A stretch of DNA of 49,754 nt from Algicola sp. GTDB taxonomy: Bacteria; Bacteroidota; Bacteroidia; Flavobacteriales; Flavobacteriaceae. Shown in pieces: positions 16,799 through 25,702 of this stretch; positions within the stretch are counted from its first letter, which is position 1; the number at the start of each line of letters is the position of its first letter. A program made the translations under genes and the position numbers. The stretch lies in NCBI GenBank assembly GCA_018222835.1, contig JAAEZN010000014.1, positions 1-49,754 on the forward strand, written 5' to 3'. Below the pieces are notes generated by a model. It was given only the letters and a program-made list of their open reading frames with translations, had not been told where the DNA came from and did not search any database.

Positions 16799-16804
16799 AT
16801 ATCT

Positions 16805-16810
16805 CCTCCT
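16805..16810 (-). promoter_or_regulatory. strong Shine-Dalgarno AGGAGG before the nuclease gene
   Basis: On the minus strand AGGAGG-AGATAT leads into ATG. A full Shine-Dalgarno is rare in Bacteroidota and none of the neighbouring genes has one. It fixes the start at 16798. Confidence 0.6.
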
Positions 16811-16815
16811 AAGGC

Positions 16816-16862
16816 AAAAGGGCCGTTCAAATAAGTGGCATCGCCAGTTATCTGAACAGCCC
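16816..16862 (-). terminator. long stem-loop after etfA, just ahead of the nuclease gene
   Basis: Read on the minus strand, GGGCTGTTCA pairs with TGAACGGCCC, the inner bases ATAAcTGGC pair with GCCAcTTAT around a GAT loop, and TTTT follows. That makes a near-continuous stem of about 20 bp with two wobble pairs and one mismatch. It ends 18 bases before the nuclease ATG, so it may act as terminator for etfBA or as a control element for the downstream genes. Confidence 0.75.
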
Positions 16863-16887
16863 CTTGCAATGGGCAAATTAACAAAAT

Positions 16888-17856
16888 TTAAGCGTTTTGG
16901 GCTTTAAATTCTTTTAATTTTTCTATAAGTTGGGGCACTACCTCGAAGGCATCGCCCACGACTCCGTAATCCGCAGCTTTAAAGAAAGGTGCTTCGGGGT
17001 CGTTATTGATTACTACTTTTACTTTGGAAGCATTGATTCCTGCCAAATGCTGTATGGCTCCCGAAATACCGATTGCTATATAAAGGTTGCTCGCTACCGG
17101 CTTTCCTGTTTGGCCTACGTGCTCGCTGTGCGGGCGCCATCCCATATCGGATACAGGTTTGGAGCATGCGGTTGCAGCTCCCAGAACATCTGCTAGTTCC
17201 TCTACCATCCCCCAGTTTTCCGGTCCTTTTAGTCCACGACCACCGGATACCACGATGTCTGCATCGGCGATGGTTGCTTTTCCGACCACTCTATCCACTT
17301 CTACGGATTTTACATTGAAGGCTCCATCTACCAAGTTGGCGGACAAATCTTCAACAGATGCGGAAACATTGTTTTCCACAATTCCGAAGGCATTGCTGGA
17401 TACGCCGATAATTTTTATATCGGAAGAGATTTCGGTAATGGCAAACCCTTTATTGCTGAATGCGGTTCGTTTTACTACAAAAGGAGATGTGCTTTCAGGT
17501 GCGGCAACTACATTGGGAACATAGCCTGCACTCAATTTGGCGGTAAGGATCGGGGCCAAAAATTTGGTGTCCGAACTGGAACTTAAAACGATAACCTTGG
17601 CATCTTCCTTATTGGCCGCTTGGGCCAAAACATCTGCATAGGCTTTGGCGTTAAAAGTGGATAGGGCATCATCGGAAACTTTTAAGACTTTGGAAACTCC
17701 ATAGTTGCCCAAAGATGCCTCATCTTCTGCATTAAAGGCAACAGCAGTAACCGTTGTGCCTAATTCTTGTGCCACTTTATATGCGTAAGAGGCCACTTCG
17801 AAAGCATTCTTTTTAAATTTTCCCTTGAGGGATTCTGTATATACTAGTACTGACAT
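16888..17856 (-). CDS. etfA: electron transfer flavoprotein, alpha subunit
   Basis: EtfA carries the FAD of the soluble ETF dimer that takes electrons from acyl-CoA dehydrogenases to the quinone pool. The 322-aa protein begins MSVLVYTESLKGKFKKNAFE and has the FAD-binding C-terminal domain with VSGGRGLKGPENW, GWRPHSEHVGQTGKPVASNLYIAIG and GISGAIQHLAGINASKVKVVINND, so the cofactor site is complete. It follows etfB after 16 bases and forms a two-gene operon with it. The operon is probably controlled from the palindrome upstream of etfB. Confidence 0.95.
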   Translation of the reverse strand: MSVLVYTESLKGKFKKNAFEVASYAYKVAQELGTTVTAVAFNAEDEASLGNYGVSKVLKVSDDALSTFNAKAYADVLAQAANKEDAKVIVLSSSSDTKFLAPILTAKLSAGYVPNVVAAPESTSPFVVKRTAFSNKGFAITEISSDIKIIGVSSNAFGIVENNVSASVEDLSANLVDGAFNVKSVEVDRVVGKATIADADIVVSGGRGLKGPENWGMVEELADVLGAATACSKPVSDMGWRPHSEHVGQTGKPVASNLYIAIGISGAIQHLAGINASKVKVVINNDPEAPFFKAADYGVVGDAFEVVPQLIEKLKEFKAQNA

Positions 17857-17872
17857 AATTTCTTAATCTTGT

Positions 17873-18619
17873 TTAGATAACTTTTGCTTCGTTGTGCAGT
17901 AGTTCGACCAATTCGCCAATATTTCCAGCATCGACCAATTTTACAGGACCCTTGGCTGCTGGTTTTTCAAACTTTTGATCTTGTGTGTGCTGTGCGGCAT
18001 CAATAGGCTCTACTACGTTCAAAGTTTTTTTACGGGCCATCATAATACCTCTCATATTGGGAATTCGGAGGTCGCTTTCCTCAACCAATCCTTTTTGTCC
18101 ACCGATAACCAATGGAAGAGTTGTGCTGATTTTTTCCTTACCGCCATCGATTTCGCGAACTGCTGTGGCATTGTTTCCGTCAATTTCGAGACCAATACAC
18201 GTGTTAACGAAGTTCATGTCCAATAGTGTGGCGAGGATACCAGGTACCATACCACCGTTGTAGTCGATAGATTCTCTACCAGCAATAACAAGGTCGTACG
18301 AACCATTTTTAACCACTTCGGCCAACTGTTGGGCCACAAAAAAGCCGTCTGTTGGTTCTGCATTTATCCTAATGGCCTCATCGGCGCCAATGGCCAAGGC
18401 CTTACGAATGGTAGGCTCGGTTTGAGCTCCACCTACATTCACCACATGTACGGTGGCACCTTGTTTTTCCTTGAACCACATGGCTCGGGTCAATCCAAAT
18501 TCATCGTTGGGATTGATTACAAATTGAACCCCATTCGTGTCAAACTTGGTGTCGCCTTCCGTAAAATTGATTTTGGAAGTGGTATCCGGCACGTTGCTTA
18601 TGCAAACTAAAATCTTCAT
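17873..18619 (-). CDS. etfB: electron transfer flavoprotein, beta subunit
   Basis: EtfB pairs with EtfA and binds AMP. The 248-aa protein shows MKILVCISNVPDTTSKINF, FVINPNDEFGLTRAMWFKEK, VVNVGGAQTEPTIRKALAIGADEAIRI and the signature VIAGRESIDYNGGMVPGILATLLD. Length is typical. It is the first gene of the minus-strand etfBA operon and is divergent from pdhB, with a 28-bp palindrome between them. Confidence 0.95.
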   Translation of the reverse strand: MKILVCISNVPDTTSKINFTEGDTKFDTNGVQFVINPNDEFGLTRAMWFKEKQGATVHVVNVGGAQTEPTIRKALAIGADEAIRINAEPTDGFFVAQQLAEVVKNGSYDLVIAGRESIDYNGGMVPGILATLLDMNFVNTCIGLEIDGNNATAVREIDGGKEKISTTLPLVIGGQKGLVEESDLRIPNMRGIMMARKKTLNVVEPIDAAQHTQDQKFEKPAAKGPVKLVDAGNIGELVELLHNEAKVI

Positions 18620-18641
18620 ATGTACTTAAGGTTTGTGTGTT

Positions 18642-18649
18642 CAAATATA
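18642..18649 (-). promoter_or_regulatory. -7 promoter box for etfBA
   Basis: The minus strand reads TATATTTG, an exact TAnnTTTG match, 22 bases before the etfB ATG. The palindrome at 18663-18690 lies where the -33 element should be. Confidence 0.6.
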
Positions 18650-18662
18650 ATTATAAAATTAT

Positions 18663-18690
18663 AAATTTATTATGCATGCATAATAAATTT
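18663..18690. promoter_or_regulatory. perfect 28-bp palindrome, likely operator
   Basis: AAATTTATTATGCA is followed directly by its exact reverse complement; the centre is TATGCATGCATA. It sits between divergent etfB and pdhB and covers the -33 region of the etfB promoter, where a dimeric repressor (MarR- or TetR-like is a guess) would block transcription. No regulator gene lies next to it. Confidence 0.6.
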
Positions 18691-18737
18691 TGTTCTTTTT
18701 TTGGATTTTGGTCAAGCAAATTTCGGGTAGATTTTCC

Positions 18738-18745
18738 TATTTTTG
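18738..18745 (+). promoter_or_regulatory. -7 promoter box for pdhB
   Basis: TATTTTTG is an exact TAnnTTTG match 41 bases before the pdhB ATG. No convincing -33 element was found at the right distance. Confidence 0.5.
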
Positions 18746-18786
18746 CTTGCGTTTTTAAGCAGACTATAAATATTTAGTACGATTTA

Positions 18787-19764
18787 ATGAAAACATTACA
18801 GTTTAGGGAGGCAGTAGCCGAGGCTATGTCCGAAGAAATGCGAAGAGATGATACCATTTATCTGATGGGCGAGGAGGTAGCCGAATACAATGGAGCTTAC
18901 AAGGCTTCCAAAGGTATGTTGGATGAGTTCGGGCCAGAACGTGTGATCGACACCCCGATTTCCGAGTTGGGATTTGCCGGTATCGGTGTGGGCTCCGCAA
19001 TGAATGGGAATAGACCTATTATAGAATTTATGACATTCAATTTCTCTTTGGTAGGAATTGATCAAATTATAAACAACGCCGCCAAGATTCGTCAGATGTC
19101 CGGTGGTCAGTTTAATTGTCCGATCGTATTTAGGGGGCCTACCGCTTCTGCAGGTCAGTTGGCAGCAACACACTCCCAAGCTTTTGAAAGTTGGTACGCC
19201 AACACTCCTGGTCTTAAGGTTGTGGTTCCTTCAAACCCTGCGGATGCCAAGGGGTTGTTGAAATCTGCCATTAGAGATGATGACCCTGTTATCTTTATGG
19301 AGTCGGAACAGATGTATGGTGATAAAGGAGAGGTGCCCGAAGGTGAGTACACCATTCCATTGGGTGTTGCCGATATTAAAAGAGAAGGTACCGATGTAAC
19401 GATTGTTTCCTTTGGAAAAATCATTAAAGAAGCATACACGGCTGCCGATGAGTTGGAAAAAGAAGGTATTTCTTGTGAAATCATAGATTTAAGAACTGTT
19501 CGCCCTATGGATCACGATACCATCTTGACCTCTGTTAAGAAAACCAACAGAATGGTAATCTTGGAAGAAGCTTGGCCATTTGGAAACGTAGCAACAGAGA
19601 TTATCTATCACGTTCAAGATAAAGCGTTCGATTATTTGGATGCACCAATAGTAAAATTGAACACTGCAGATACCCCTGCGCCGTATTCACCAGTACTTTT
19701 GGCGGAATGGTTGCCAAATCATGAAGACGTCATCAAAGCTGTTAAGAAAGTGTTATATAAGTAA
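18787..19764 (+). CDS. pdhB: pyruvate dehydrogenase E1 component, beta subunit
   Basis: The 325-aa beta subunit of the alpha2beta2 E1 enzyme that decarboxylates pyruvate with thiamine diphosphate. It shows MKTLQFREAVAEAMSEEMRRD, FLMGEEVAEYNGAYKASKG-type N terminus, DTPISELGFAGIGVGSAMNG with the glutamate that activates thiamine diphosphate, PASAGQLAATHSQAFE-like segment, and the C-terminal transketolase domain (IDLRTVRPMDHDTI, EEAWPFGNVATEI). The alpha subunit and E2 are not in this window, so pdhB stands apart, as in several Flavobacteriia. A branched-chain E1 beta is less likely. It has its own terminator. Confidence 0.92.
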   Translation: MKTLQFREAVAEAMSEEMRRDDTIYLMGEEVAEYNGAYKASKGMLDEFGPERVIDTPISELGFAGIGVGSAMNGNRPIIEFMTFNFSLVGIDQIINNAAKIRQMSGGQFNCPIVFRGPTASAGQLAATHSQAFESWYANTPGLKVVVPSNPADAKGLLKSAIRDDDPVIFMESEQMYGDKGEVPEGEYTIPLGVADIKREGTDVTIVSFGKIIKEAYTAADELEKEGISCEIIDLRTVRPMDHDTILTSVKKTNRMVILEEAWPFGNVATEIIYHVQDKAFDYLDAPIVKLNTADTPAPYSPVLLAEWLPNHEDVIKAVKKVLYK

Positions 19765-19787
19765 TAGAAACATATTTTAAGGTATAT

Positions 19788-19822
19788 TAGCCCCGTCAAC
19801 TTTGTTGATGGGGCTATTTTTT
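19788..19822 (+). terminator. intrinsic terminator after pdhB
   Basis: TAGCCCCGTCAAC pairs with GTTGATGGGGCTA (loop TTT plus one G-T pair) and is followed by a T-run. Confidence 0.85.
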
Positions 19823-19922
19823 AGGGAACATTTTTTGATTAGAAATTACTTTGAACCAAATTTGACCTGAATTTTATGGGAATCATTCATGATTATTTCC
19901 CTTGAGTCCCTTACATCTGTCT

Positions 19923-22418
19923 ATGAAAAGATACTTTTCCTATTTTTTACTACTTTTTTGTATTAGCGTTTCAGCACAGACAAAAATAGAGGGTGTTGTT
20001 ACCGATGAAAGCGGTATGCCCATTGCTTTTGCCAATATAATTTTCGTAAACTCTTCCGAAGGTACCATAACCAACGACAATGGACGCTTTTATTTGGAAT
20101 CCGACGAAACTTATGGAGCGGTAAAAGTATCTTTTATAGGGTACGAGACCAAAGAGATAGTATTGGGGCAAAAAGTAAACTATGGAATGGAAATCGTGTT
20201 GGTCGAATCGGCCGAACAGCTTCAAGAAGTAATCGTTTATACAGGTAAGCAGTCCAAAAAGAACAATCCCGCTATTGATATTTTACGGAAAATCTGGTCC
20301 AAAAAACGTGAAAATGGTGTTCGCAAGTTCAAACAATATCAATACGATAAGTACGAAAAAATAGAGTTCGACCTTAATACTATCGACAGCACATTGATCA
20401 AAAGCAAATTGTTTCGTGGGCTCGAGTTTATGTTCGAGAATTTAGATACTTCGCGAATTACGGGAAAAACCTATCTGCCCATGTTCCTGAACGAAAGTTT
20501 TTCCAAAGTTTACGGGGACAATATAATAGATGCGGAAAAAGAGGATGTACTGGGTAATAAAAACTCCGGATTTAGTGGTAACCAAGCTATCACGGCTTTT
20601 GTGGAAGACCTTTACTCCGACTACGATATCTACGACAATTACCTTAAGTTTTTTGATAAAAGCTTTACGAGCCCACTATCTAAAACAGGAATAGATGTGT
20701 ATAATTATGTACTGTCTGATAGTACTTTTATAGACAATAAATGGTGCTACAATATTATTTATTACCCCAGAAGAAAAAACGAGCTCACCTTTAAAGGCGA
20801 TTTTTGGGTGAACGATACCACCTTTGCCATTAAGAAAATCAATATGCAGGTCACCAAGAGTGCCAATATTAATTGGGTGAAGGAAATTTATATAGAGCAG
20901 GAGTTCGATGTGGTCAACGATTCTGTCTTTTTGTTGAAGCGTGACTATATGCTAAGTGACTTTAGTTTTTCCAAAAAAGAAGAATCTCGAGGGGTGTACG
21001 GCAAGCGAACCACTGTTTTTGATAATTATATTTTTAATAATGCCCGTCCTGAAGAATTTTACAAAGCAGTGGCAGATCCATACGACCCAAGGGTATTCTC
21101 CCAGGACAGTATTTTTTGGAAAAATGCCCGTTTGGAAAGTTTGAACGAGGATGAATCCGGGATTTTTAAGTTGCTGGATACCCTAAAAACAGTGCCCAAG
21201 TTCCGAACCTATTATGATATTGTCAGCATTCTAGGGTCGGGTTACGTCGAAATAGATAAATGGAATCTGGACATCGGTGATATATATAGCACTTTTGGTT
21301 ACAATGATGCAGAAGGTATTCGCTTGCGTGCTGGAGCAAGAACCTATTTTGGTCAGAATGATCTATGGCGTTTGGAAGGGTATATGGCCTATGGTTTTAA
21401 TGATAAAAAGTTCAAGCACGGCTTTTCTGGGAAGTTTTTGCTGGACCGAAAAAACCGTTTGATTGTTTCGGGCGGTAACCGGAGGGATATTGAACAATTG
21501 GGGCTTAGTCTCACCAGTACCAACGATGTCATGGGCAGGAGCATTGCTTCATCATCTTTGGTCACCGTGGGGTCTAATGACCGCTTGACCAACATTAATC
21601 TTTCTACCTTAAACGTAGAAATGGAGCCGGTCAAAAATTTTAGAATAAATGTAGGTGGGTCTTTCCGAACCCTGAGTTCTGCACTGCCCGATGCTTTTAG
21701 TCTGGATTACGTGGATCCTGGTTCACCTTCGGGTATTTCATCAGAAATAAAACAGTTCGATCTAAACACCACATTGATCTATACCCCGGGCAAGCGTACC
21801 ATTGGCTACGGAGTTGAACGCTCTAATATAAATGATGATTATAGCACGTTGATATTGCAATACACCAAAGGGGTAGATGGCTTTTTGGAGAGTGATTTTG
21901 ATTATGAAAAAATCCAATTTTCTTATCGTCAACCTTGGCAATTGGGAGGATTCGGAAGGCTAACGAGTAGCGTGGAGCTTGGTAAAACTTTCGGAACCGT
22001 ACCGTTGGGCTTATTGAGCGTAGTGCCGGGGAACCAGACATTGTTCTCGCTTTACAATGCCTTTCCTAATTTGGACTTTTATGAGTTTGTTACCGATACC
22101 TATGCCACCGTGCATTTGGAGCACAATTTTAATGGTCGAATTTTCTCTCGGATTCCATTATTGCGAAAACTCAATCTAAGGGAAATTGTTGGTATAAGAG
22201 GAGCGTGGGGTCAGTTGTCCGAGGAAAATATTGCCTTGAGTGCCCCTACAAACATTCCATTAATGGCGCCAGAAGACCAAGTGTATTGGGAGTATTCGCT
22301 AGGTGTGGGCAACATCTTTAAAATATTACGAATCGACTTTAATTTTCGTGGAAATTATCTCGAAAACCCAGATGCAAGAGCGTTCGGGATAACCGGAACC
22401 TTCGGATTTAATTTTTAA
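19923..22418 (+). CDS. DUF5686 outer-membrane protein with carboxypeptidase-like N-terminal domain
   Basis: An 831-aa exported protein. After the signal peptide (MKRYFSYFLLLFCISVSAQ) comes a carboxypeptidase-regulatory-like beta domain (TKIEGVVTDESGMPIAFANIIFV... to about residue 95), then the DUF5686 region (NPAIDILRKIWSKKRENG onward). The C-terminal half is rich in alternating strands and ends FGFNF with a terminal phenylalanine, as barrels do. It resembles TonB-dependent receptor architecture without a plug. The substrate is unknown. An ATG seven codons earlier was rejected in favour of the one that begins the signal peptide. Confidence 0.85.
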   Translation: MKRYFSYFLLLFCISVSAQTKIEGVVTDESGMPIAFANIIFVNSSEGTITNDNGRFYLESDETYGAVKVSFIGYETKEIVLGQKVNYGMEIVLVESAEQLQEVIVYTGKQSKKNNPAIDILRKIWSKKRENGVRKFKQYQYDKYEKIEFDLNTIDSTLIKSKLFRGLEFMFENLDTSRITGKTYLPMFLNESFSKVYGDNIIDAEKEDVLGNKNSGFSGNQAITAFVEDLYSDYDIYDNYLKFFDKSFTSPLSKTGIDVYNYVLSDSTFIDNKWCYNIIYYPRRKNELTFKGDFWVNDTTFAIKKINMQVTKSANINWVKEIYIEQEFDVVNDSVFLLKRDYMLSDFSFSKKEESRGVYGKRTTVFDNYIFNNARPEEFYKAVADPYDPRVFSQDSIFWKNARLESLNEDESGIFKLLDTLKTVPKFRTYYDIVSILGSGYVEIDKWNLDIGDIYSTFGYNDAEGIRLRAGARTYFGQNDLWRLEGYMAYGFNDKKFKHGFSGKFLLDRKNRLIVSGGNRRDIEQLGLSLTSTNDVMGRSIASSSLVTVGSNDRLTNINLSTLNVEMEPVKNFRINVGGSFRTLSSALPDAFSLDYVDPGSPSGISSEIKQFDLNTTLIYTPGKRTIGYGVERSNINDDYSTLILQYTKGVDGFLESDFDYEKIQFSYRQPWQLGGFGRLTSSVELGKTFGTVPLGLLSVVPGNQTLFSLYNAFPNLDFYEFVTDTYATVHLEHNFNGRIFSRIPLLRKLNLREIVGIRGAWGQLSEENIALSAPTNIPLMAPEDQVYWEYSLGVGNIFKILRIDFNFRGNYLENPDARAFGITGTFGFNF

Positions 22419-22465
22419 TTGATACGAAACAGCCAATTTATACCCCCTATTCCAGTTATACTGGT

Positions 22466-22473
22466 TATTTTTG
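22466..22473 (+). promoter_or_regulatory. -7 promoter box for ppa
   Basis: TATTTTTG matches TAnnTTTG, 22 bases before the ppa ATG. A small palindrome, CCAGT-TAT-ACTGG at 22452-22464, lies between the -7 box and the expected -33 position and could be an operator. Confidence 0.55.
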
Positions 22474-22495
22474 CACAATAAAATATATTGCTGAC

Positions 22496-23023
22496 ATGTC
22501 TAAAAAACCACGTATTACCTTTGATGTACTGGTAGAAATACCCAAAGGTAGCAGAAACAAGTACGAATATGACTTCACCTTGAATAAAATTCGATTTGAC
22601 CGAACTTTATTTTCCTCAATGATGTATCCAGGTGATTATGGATTTATTCCGGAAACCTTGGCATTGGATGGTGACCCTTTGGATGTTTTGGTACTTTGTA
22701 CCGAGCCGACCTATCCAATGGTAGTAGTCGAAGTTAAGCCGGTCGGTGTATTCCACATGACCGATGAAAAAGGTCCTGATGAAAAAATAATCTGTGTTCC
22801 CGTATCTGACCCCATTTGGAGCAAAAGAGATGATATCAGTGAGCTGAACCCACATAGGTTAAAAGAAATCGAACATTTTTTCCAAGTATATAAGGATTTG
22901 GAAGAAAAGAAAGTAGATACAGGAGGTTGGGGAGATGTCAATGAGGCGGTCAATATCTATCACGAGTGTGTAAAGCGCTATGAAGATAGTGACCACAAAA
23001 AGAGAAGGGCCTATACTATATAG
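22496..23023 (+). CDS. ppa: soluble inorganic pyrophosphatase (family I)
   Basis: The 175-aa enzyme hydrolyses pyrophosphate to phosphate and so pulls biosynthetic reactions forward. It has VEIPKGSRNKYEYD, the family I metal-binding signature DGDPLDVLVL with its three aspartates, and VPVSDPIWS further on. Length is normal for bacterial family I enzymes. It has its own promoter and terminator and lies directly before the membrane pyrophosphatase gene, so two pyrophosphate-splitting systems are encoded side by side. Confidence 0.95.
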   Translation: MSKKPRITFDVLVEIPKGSRNKYEYDFTLNKIRFDRTLFSSMMYPGDYGFIPETLALDGDPLDVLVLCTEPTYPMVVVEVKPVGVFHMTDEKGPDEKIICVPVSDPIWSKRDDISELNPHRLKEIEHFFQVYKDLEEKKVDTGGWGDVNEAVNIYHECVKRYEDSDHKKRRAYTI

Positions 23024-23043
23024 AATGCTTAACAAAAACTTTT

Positions 23044-23082
23044 AAAAAATGCGCTTTTAATAAATAAAGGCGCATTTTTTTT
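23044..23082 (+). terminator. intrinsic terminator after ppa
   Basis: AAAAAATGCGC pairs with GCGCATTTTTT and is followed by more T, between ppa and hppA. Confidence 0.8.
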
Positions 23083-23139
23083 ATTACTTCGTATTTCATT
23101 ACATTAGCTTCCATTAAAAATCACTAAATAACTCAATCT

Positions 23140-25542
23140 ATGGATTTAATCGTGAAATTTTTGCCCGCGTTCGGTATTCTGGGCCTTTTGTACGTCTTTA
23201 TTAAAAACGTATGGATCTCCAAACAAGAGGTGGGGGATGCTAAAATGGCAAGAATCGCCAAAAATATTGCAGATGGGGCAATGTCCTTCTTAAAGGCGGA
23301 ATATAAAATATTGAGCATCTTCGTTGTGGCCGTAGCGGTGTTGTTATTCTTCAAAGGAAGTAACGAGACTGGTTCCAATGGAATGGTGACCGTGTCATTT
23401 ATTGTGGGTGCTATTTGTTCCGCCCTTGCCGGATTTATCGGTATGAAGGTTGCAACAAAAGCCAACGTAAGAACTACCAATGCAGCAAGGACCTCGTTGG
23501 GCAAGGCCCTAGAGGTGGCATTTGCAGGTGGTGCCGTAATGGGGCTTGGTGTTGTGGGGCTTGGTGTTCTAGGGTTGAGTGGATTATTTATGATATACAG
23601 CGGCCAAGGTTGGGAAATTGGCGAAGTACTTAATGTACTTTCCGGTTTTTCCTTGGGAGCATCTTCAATTGCACTTTTTGCCCGTGTAGGTGGAGGTATT
23701 TATACCAAAGCTGCGGATGTTGGGGCTGATTTGGTAGGTAAGGTAGAAGCAGGAATTCCTGAAGATCATCCATTAAATCCAGCCACAATCGCCGATAATG
23801 TTGGTGATAACGTAGGCGATGTTGCCGGTATGGGGGCCGACCTGTTCGAGTCTTATGTAGGTTCCATAATCGGTACCATGGTACTAGGAGCTGTTTTTGC
23901 CGGTATTCCGGAGTTTCAAACTGCTTTTGATGGACTTGGAGCAGTGTATTTACCATTGGCTTTAGCGGCCGTAGGTATTATTATGTCTATAATTGGAACC
24001 TTCTTTGTAAGAGTTAAAGATGGTGGAAACCCACAAACAGCATTAAACGTTGGTGAGTTTGGTTCAGCAGGTTTGATGCTTATCGCTTCCTACTTCATTA
24101 TTAATGCCATGCTGCCGGAATCTTGGGTAGAAGGAGGAAAAGAATATTCTGCGATGGGTGTTTTTTGGGCTACCATTGCAGGACTTGTAGCAGGATTGTT
24201 GGTTGGAAAAGTAACCGAGTATTATACAGGTACAGGTACAAAACCTGTAAACTCTATTGTACGTCAGTCCGATACAGGTTCGGCCACAAATATTATAGCA
24301 GGACTTGGTGTGGGAATGATGTCCACCGCAATTCCGATTATTTTGATTGCAGCAGCGATTTTGGTTTCCCATTATTTTGCAGGACTGTACGGAATCGCCA
24401 TAGCAGCGGTTGGAATGTTGGCCAATACAGGTATTCAGTTAGCTGTTGATGCTTACGGGCCAATTTCCGACAATGCTGGAGGTATTGCAGAAATGGCAGA
24501 GCTACCAAGTGAGGTGCGTGAAAGAACAGATAAATTAGATGCCGTTGGAAACACTACGGCGGCCATTGGTAAAGGTTTTGCTATTGCTTCGGCGGCTTTG
24601 ACCGCTTTGGCGCTATTTGCAGCTTTTATGAAAACGGCAGGGGTGCAATCCATCGACGTGTCTCGACCGGATATAATGGCAGGTCTATTGATCGGAGGTA
24701 TGCTTCCGTTCGTATTCTCCGCACTTTCCATGAACGCGGTAGGTAGAGCGGCAATGTCTATGATAGAAGAAGTACGTCGTCAGTTTAAGGATATCCCAGA
24801 GTTAAAAGCTGCGCTGGAAATCATGCGAAAGCACGATGCTGATTTGTCCAAGGCCAGTAAAGAAGATTTAGCAATTTTTGAAGCCGCAGATGGTAAAGCC
24901 GAATATGAAAAATGTGTCGCTATATCTACACAGGCCTCTATTAAGGAAATGGTATTCCCTGGATTGTTGGCGATTGCTGTTCCCGTTGCAATCGGATTTA
25001 TTGGTGGTGCGGAAATGTTGGGAGGTCTGTTGGCAGGTGTAACCACTGCCGGTGTGCTTATGGCTATTTTTCAATCCAACGCAGGAGGTGCATGGGATAA
25101 CGCCAAGAAAACCATCGAAAGCGAAGGCCGTAAAGGTAGCGATGCCCATAAGGCCGCAGTTGTTGGTGATACGGTAGGTGACCCGTTCAAGGATACCTCA
25201 GGTCCTTCATTGAACATTTTACTAAAGCTAATGTCCGTAGTAGCATTGGTAATTGCACCAAGTTTGGTAAGCCTTGCTCCTGCAGATGAGGTAAGTATGT
25301 TAAAAGAAGATGGTACAATGATTACCATTACCGAAGAGGGAATAAAAGAAACCAAAAAGATTGAAAAACAAATTCGAGTAGAGGTCAGCAACATGCAAGA
25401 TGGCACTTTTAAGGCTATTGTTACTTCCAGTACAAGTGTAAACGGAGAAGAGGTTGCGGAAACCAAAGAATTTATGGCAGAGACCAAAGAAGAACTTGAA
25501 AAGAAGATACAGGAATATAAAAGCGCCGAGGCAAACAATTAA
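23140..25542 (+). CDS. hppA: membrane-bound ion-pumping pyrophosphatase
   Basis: An 800-aa integral membrane enzyme that couples pyrophosphate hydrolysis to proton and/or sodium export. The core has about 16 hydrophobic helices and the active-site strings [41 protein letters not shown] and [29 protein letters not shown] has Ala where potassium-independent enzymes have Lys, so it is probably K+-dependent; proton versus sodium is not resolved. The protein does not stop after the last helix but continues for about 90 hydrophilic residues (from about [11 protein letters not shown], with [22 protein letters not shown]). Confidence 0.93.
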   Translation: MDLIVKFLPAFGILGLLYVFIKNVWISKQEVGDAKMARIAKNIADGAMSFLKAEYKILSIFVVAVAVLLFFKGSNETGSNGMVTVSFIVGAICSALAGFIGMKVATKANVRTTNAARTSLGKALEVAFAGGAVMGLGVVGLGVLGLSGLFMIYSGQGWEIGEVLNVLSGFSLGASSIALFARVGGGIYTKAADVGADLVGKVEAGIPEDHPLNPATIADNVGDNVGDVAGMGADLFESYVGSIIGTMVLGAVFAGIPEFQTAFDGLGAVYLPLALAAVGIIMSIIGTFFVRVKDGGNPQTALNVGEFGSAGLMLIASYFIINAMLPESWVEGGKEYSAMGVFWATIAGLVAGLLVGKVTEYYTGTGTKPVNSIVRQSDTGSATNIIAGLGVGMMSTAIPIILIAAAILVSHYFAGLYGIAIAAVGMLANTGIQLAVDAYGPISDNAGGIAEMAELPSEVRERTDKLDAVGNTTAAIGKGFAIASAALTALALFAAFMKTAGVQSIDVSRPDIMAGLLIGGMLPFVFSALSMNAVGRAAMSMIEEVRRQFKDIPELKAALEIMRKHDADLSKASKEDLAIFEAADGKAEYEKCVAISTQASIKEMVFPGLLAIAVPVAIGFIGGAEMLGGLLAGVTTAGVLMAIFQSNAGGAWDNAKKTIESEGRKGSDAHKAAVVGDTVGDPFKDTSGPSLNILLKLMSVVALVIAPSLVSLAPADEVSMLKEDGTMITITEEGIKETKKIEKQIRVEVSNMQDGTFKAIVTSSTSVNGEEVAETKEFMAETKEELEKKIQEYKSAEANN

Positions 25543-25566
25543 TTTTCTGATCTTTATACAAATCGA

Positions 25567-25594
25567 AAAACCACGCCAACGGCGTGGTTTTTTT
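25567..25594 (+). terminator. intrinsic terminator after hppA
   Basis: AAAACCACGCC pairs with GGCGTGGTTTT around an AAC-type loop and runs into T. It lies 25 bases past the hppA stop. Confidence 0.85.
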
Positions 25595-25702
25595 ATTCTG
25601 TGCATTTTTATTGAAAGTGAGATTTCTCAATCGTTTTTGCAGTCCACATTTAGGAATGATATGAAATCGACTTCCTATATGGGACACGATCGAGATATCT
25701 AT

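Noticed and set aside
23630-25149. Several long antisense and alternative-frame ORFs over hppA
   Set aside because: They mirror the low-complexity Gly/Ala codons of the pyrophosphatase and have odd composition (Cys-, Tyr- or Arg-rich).
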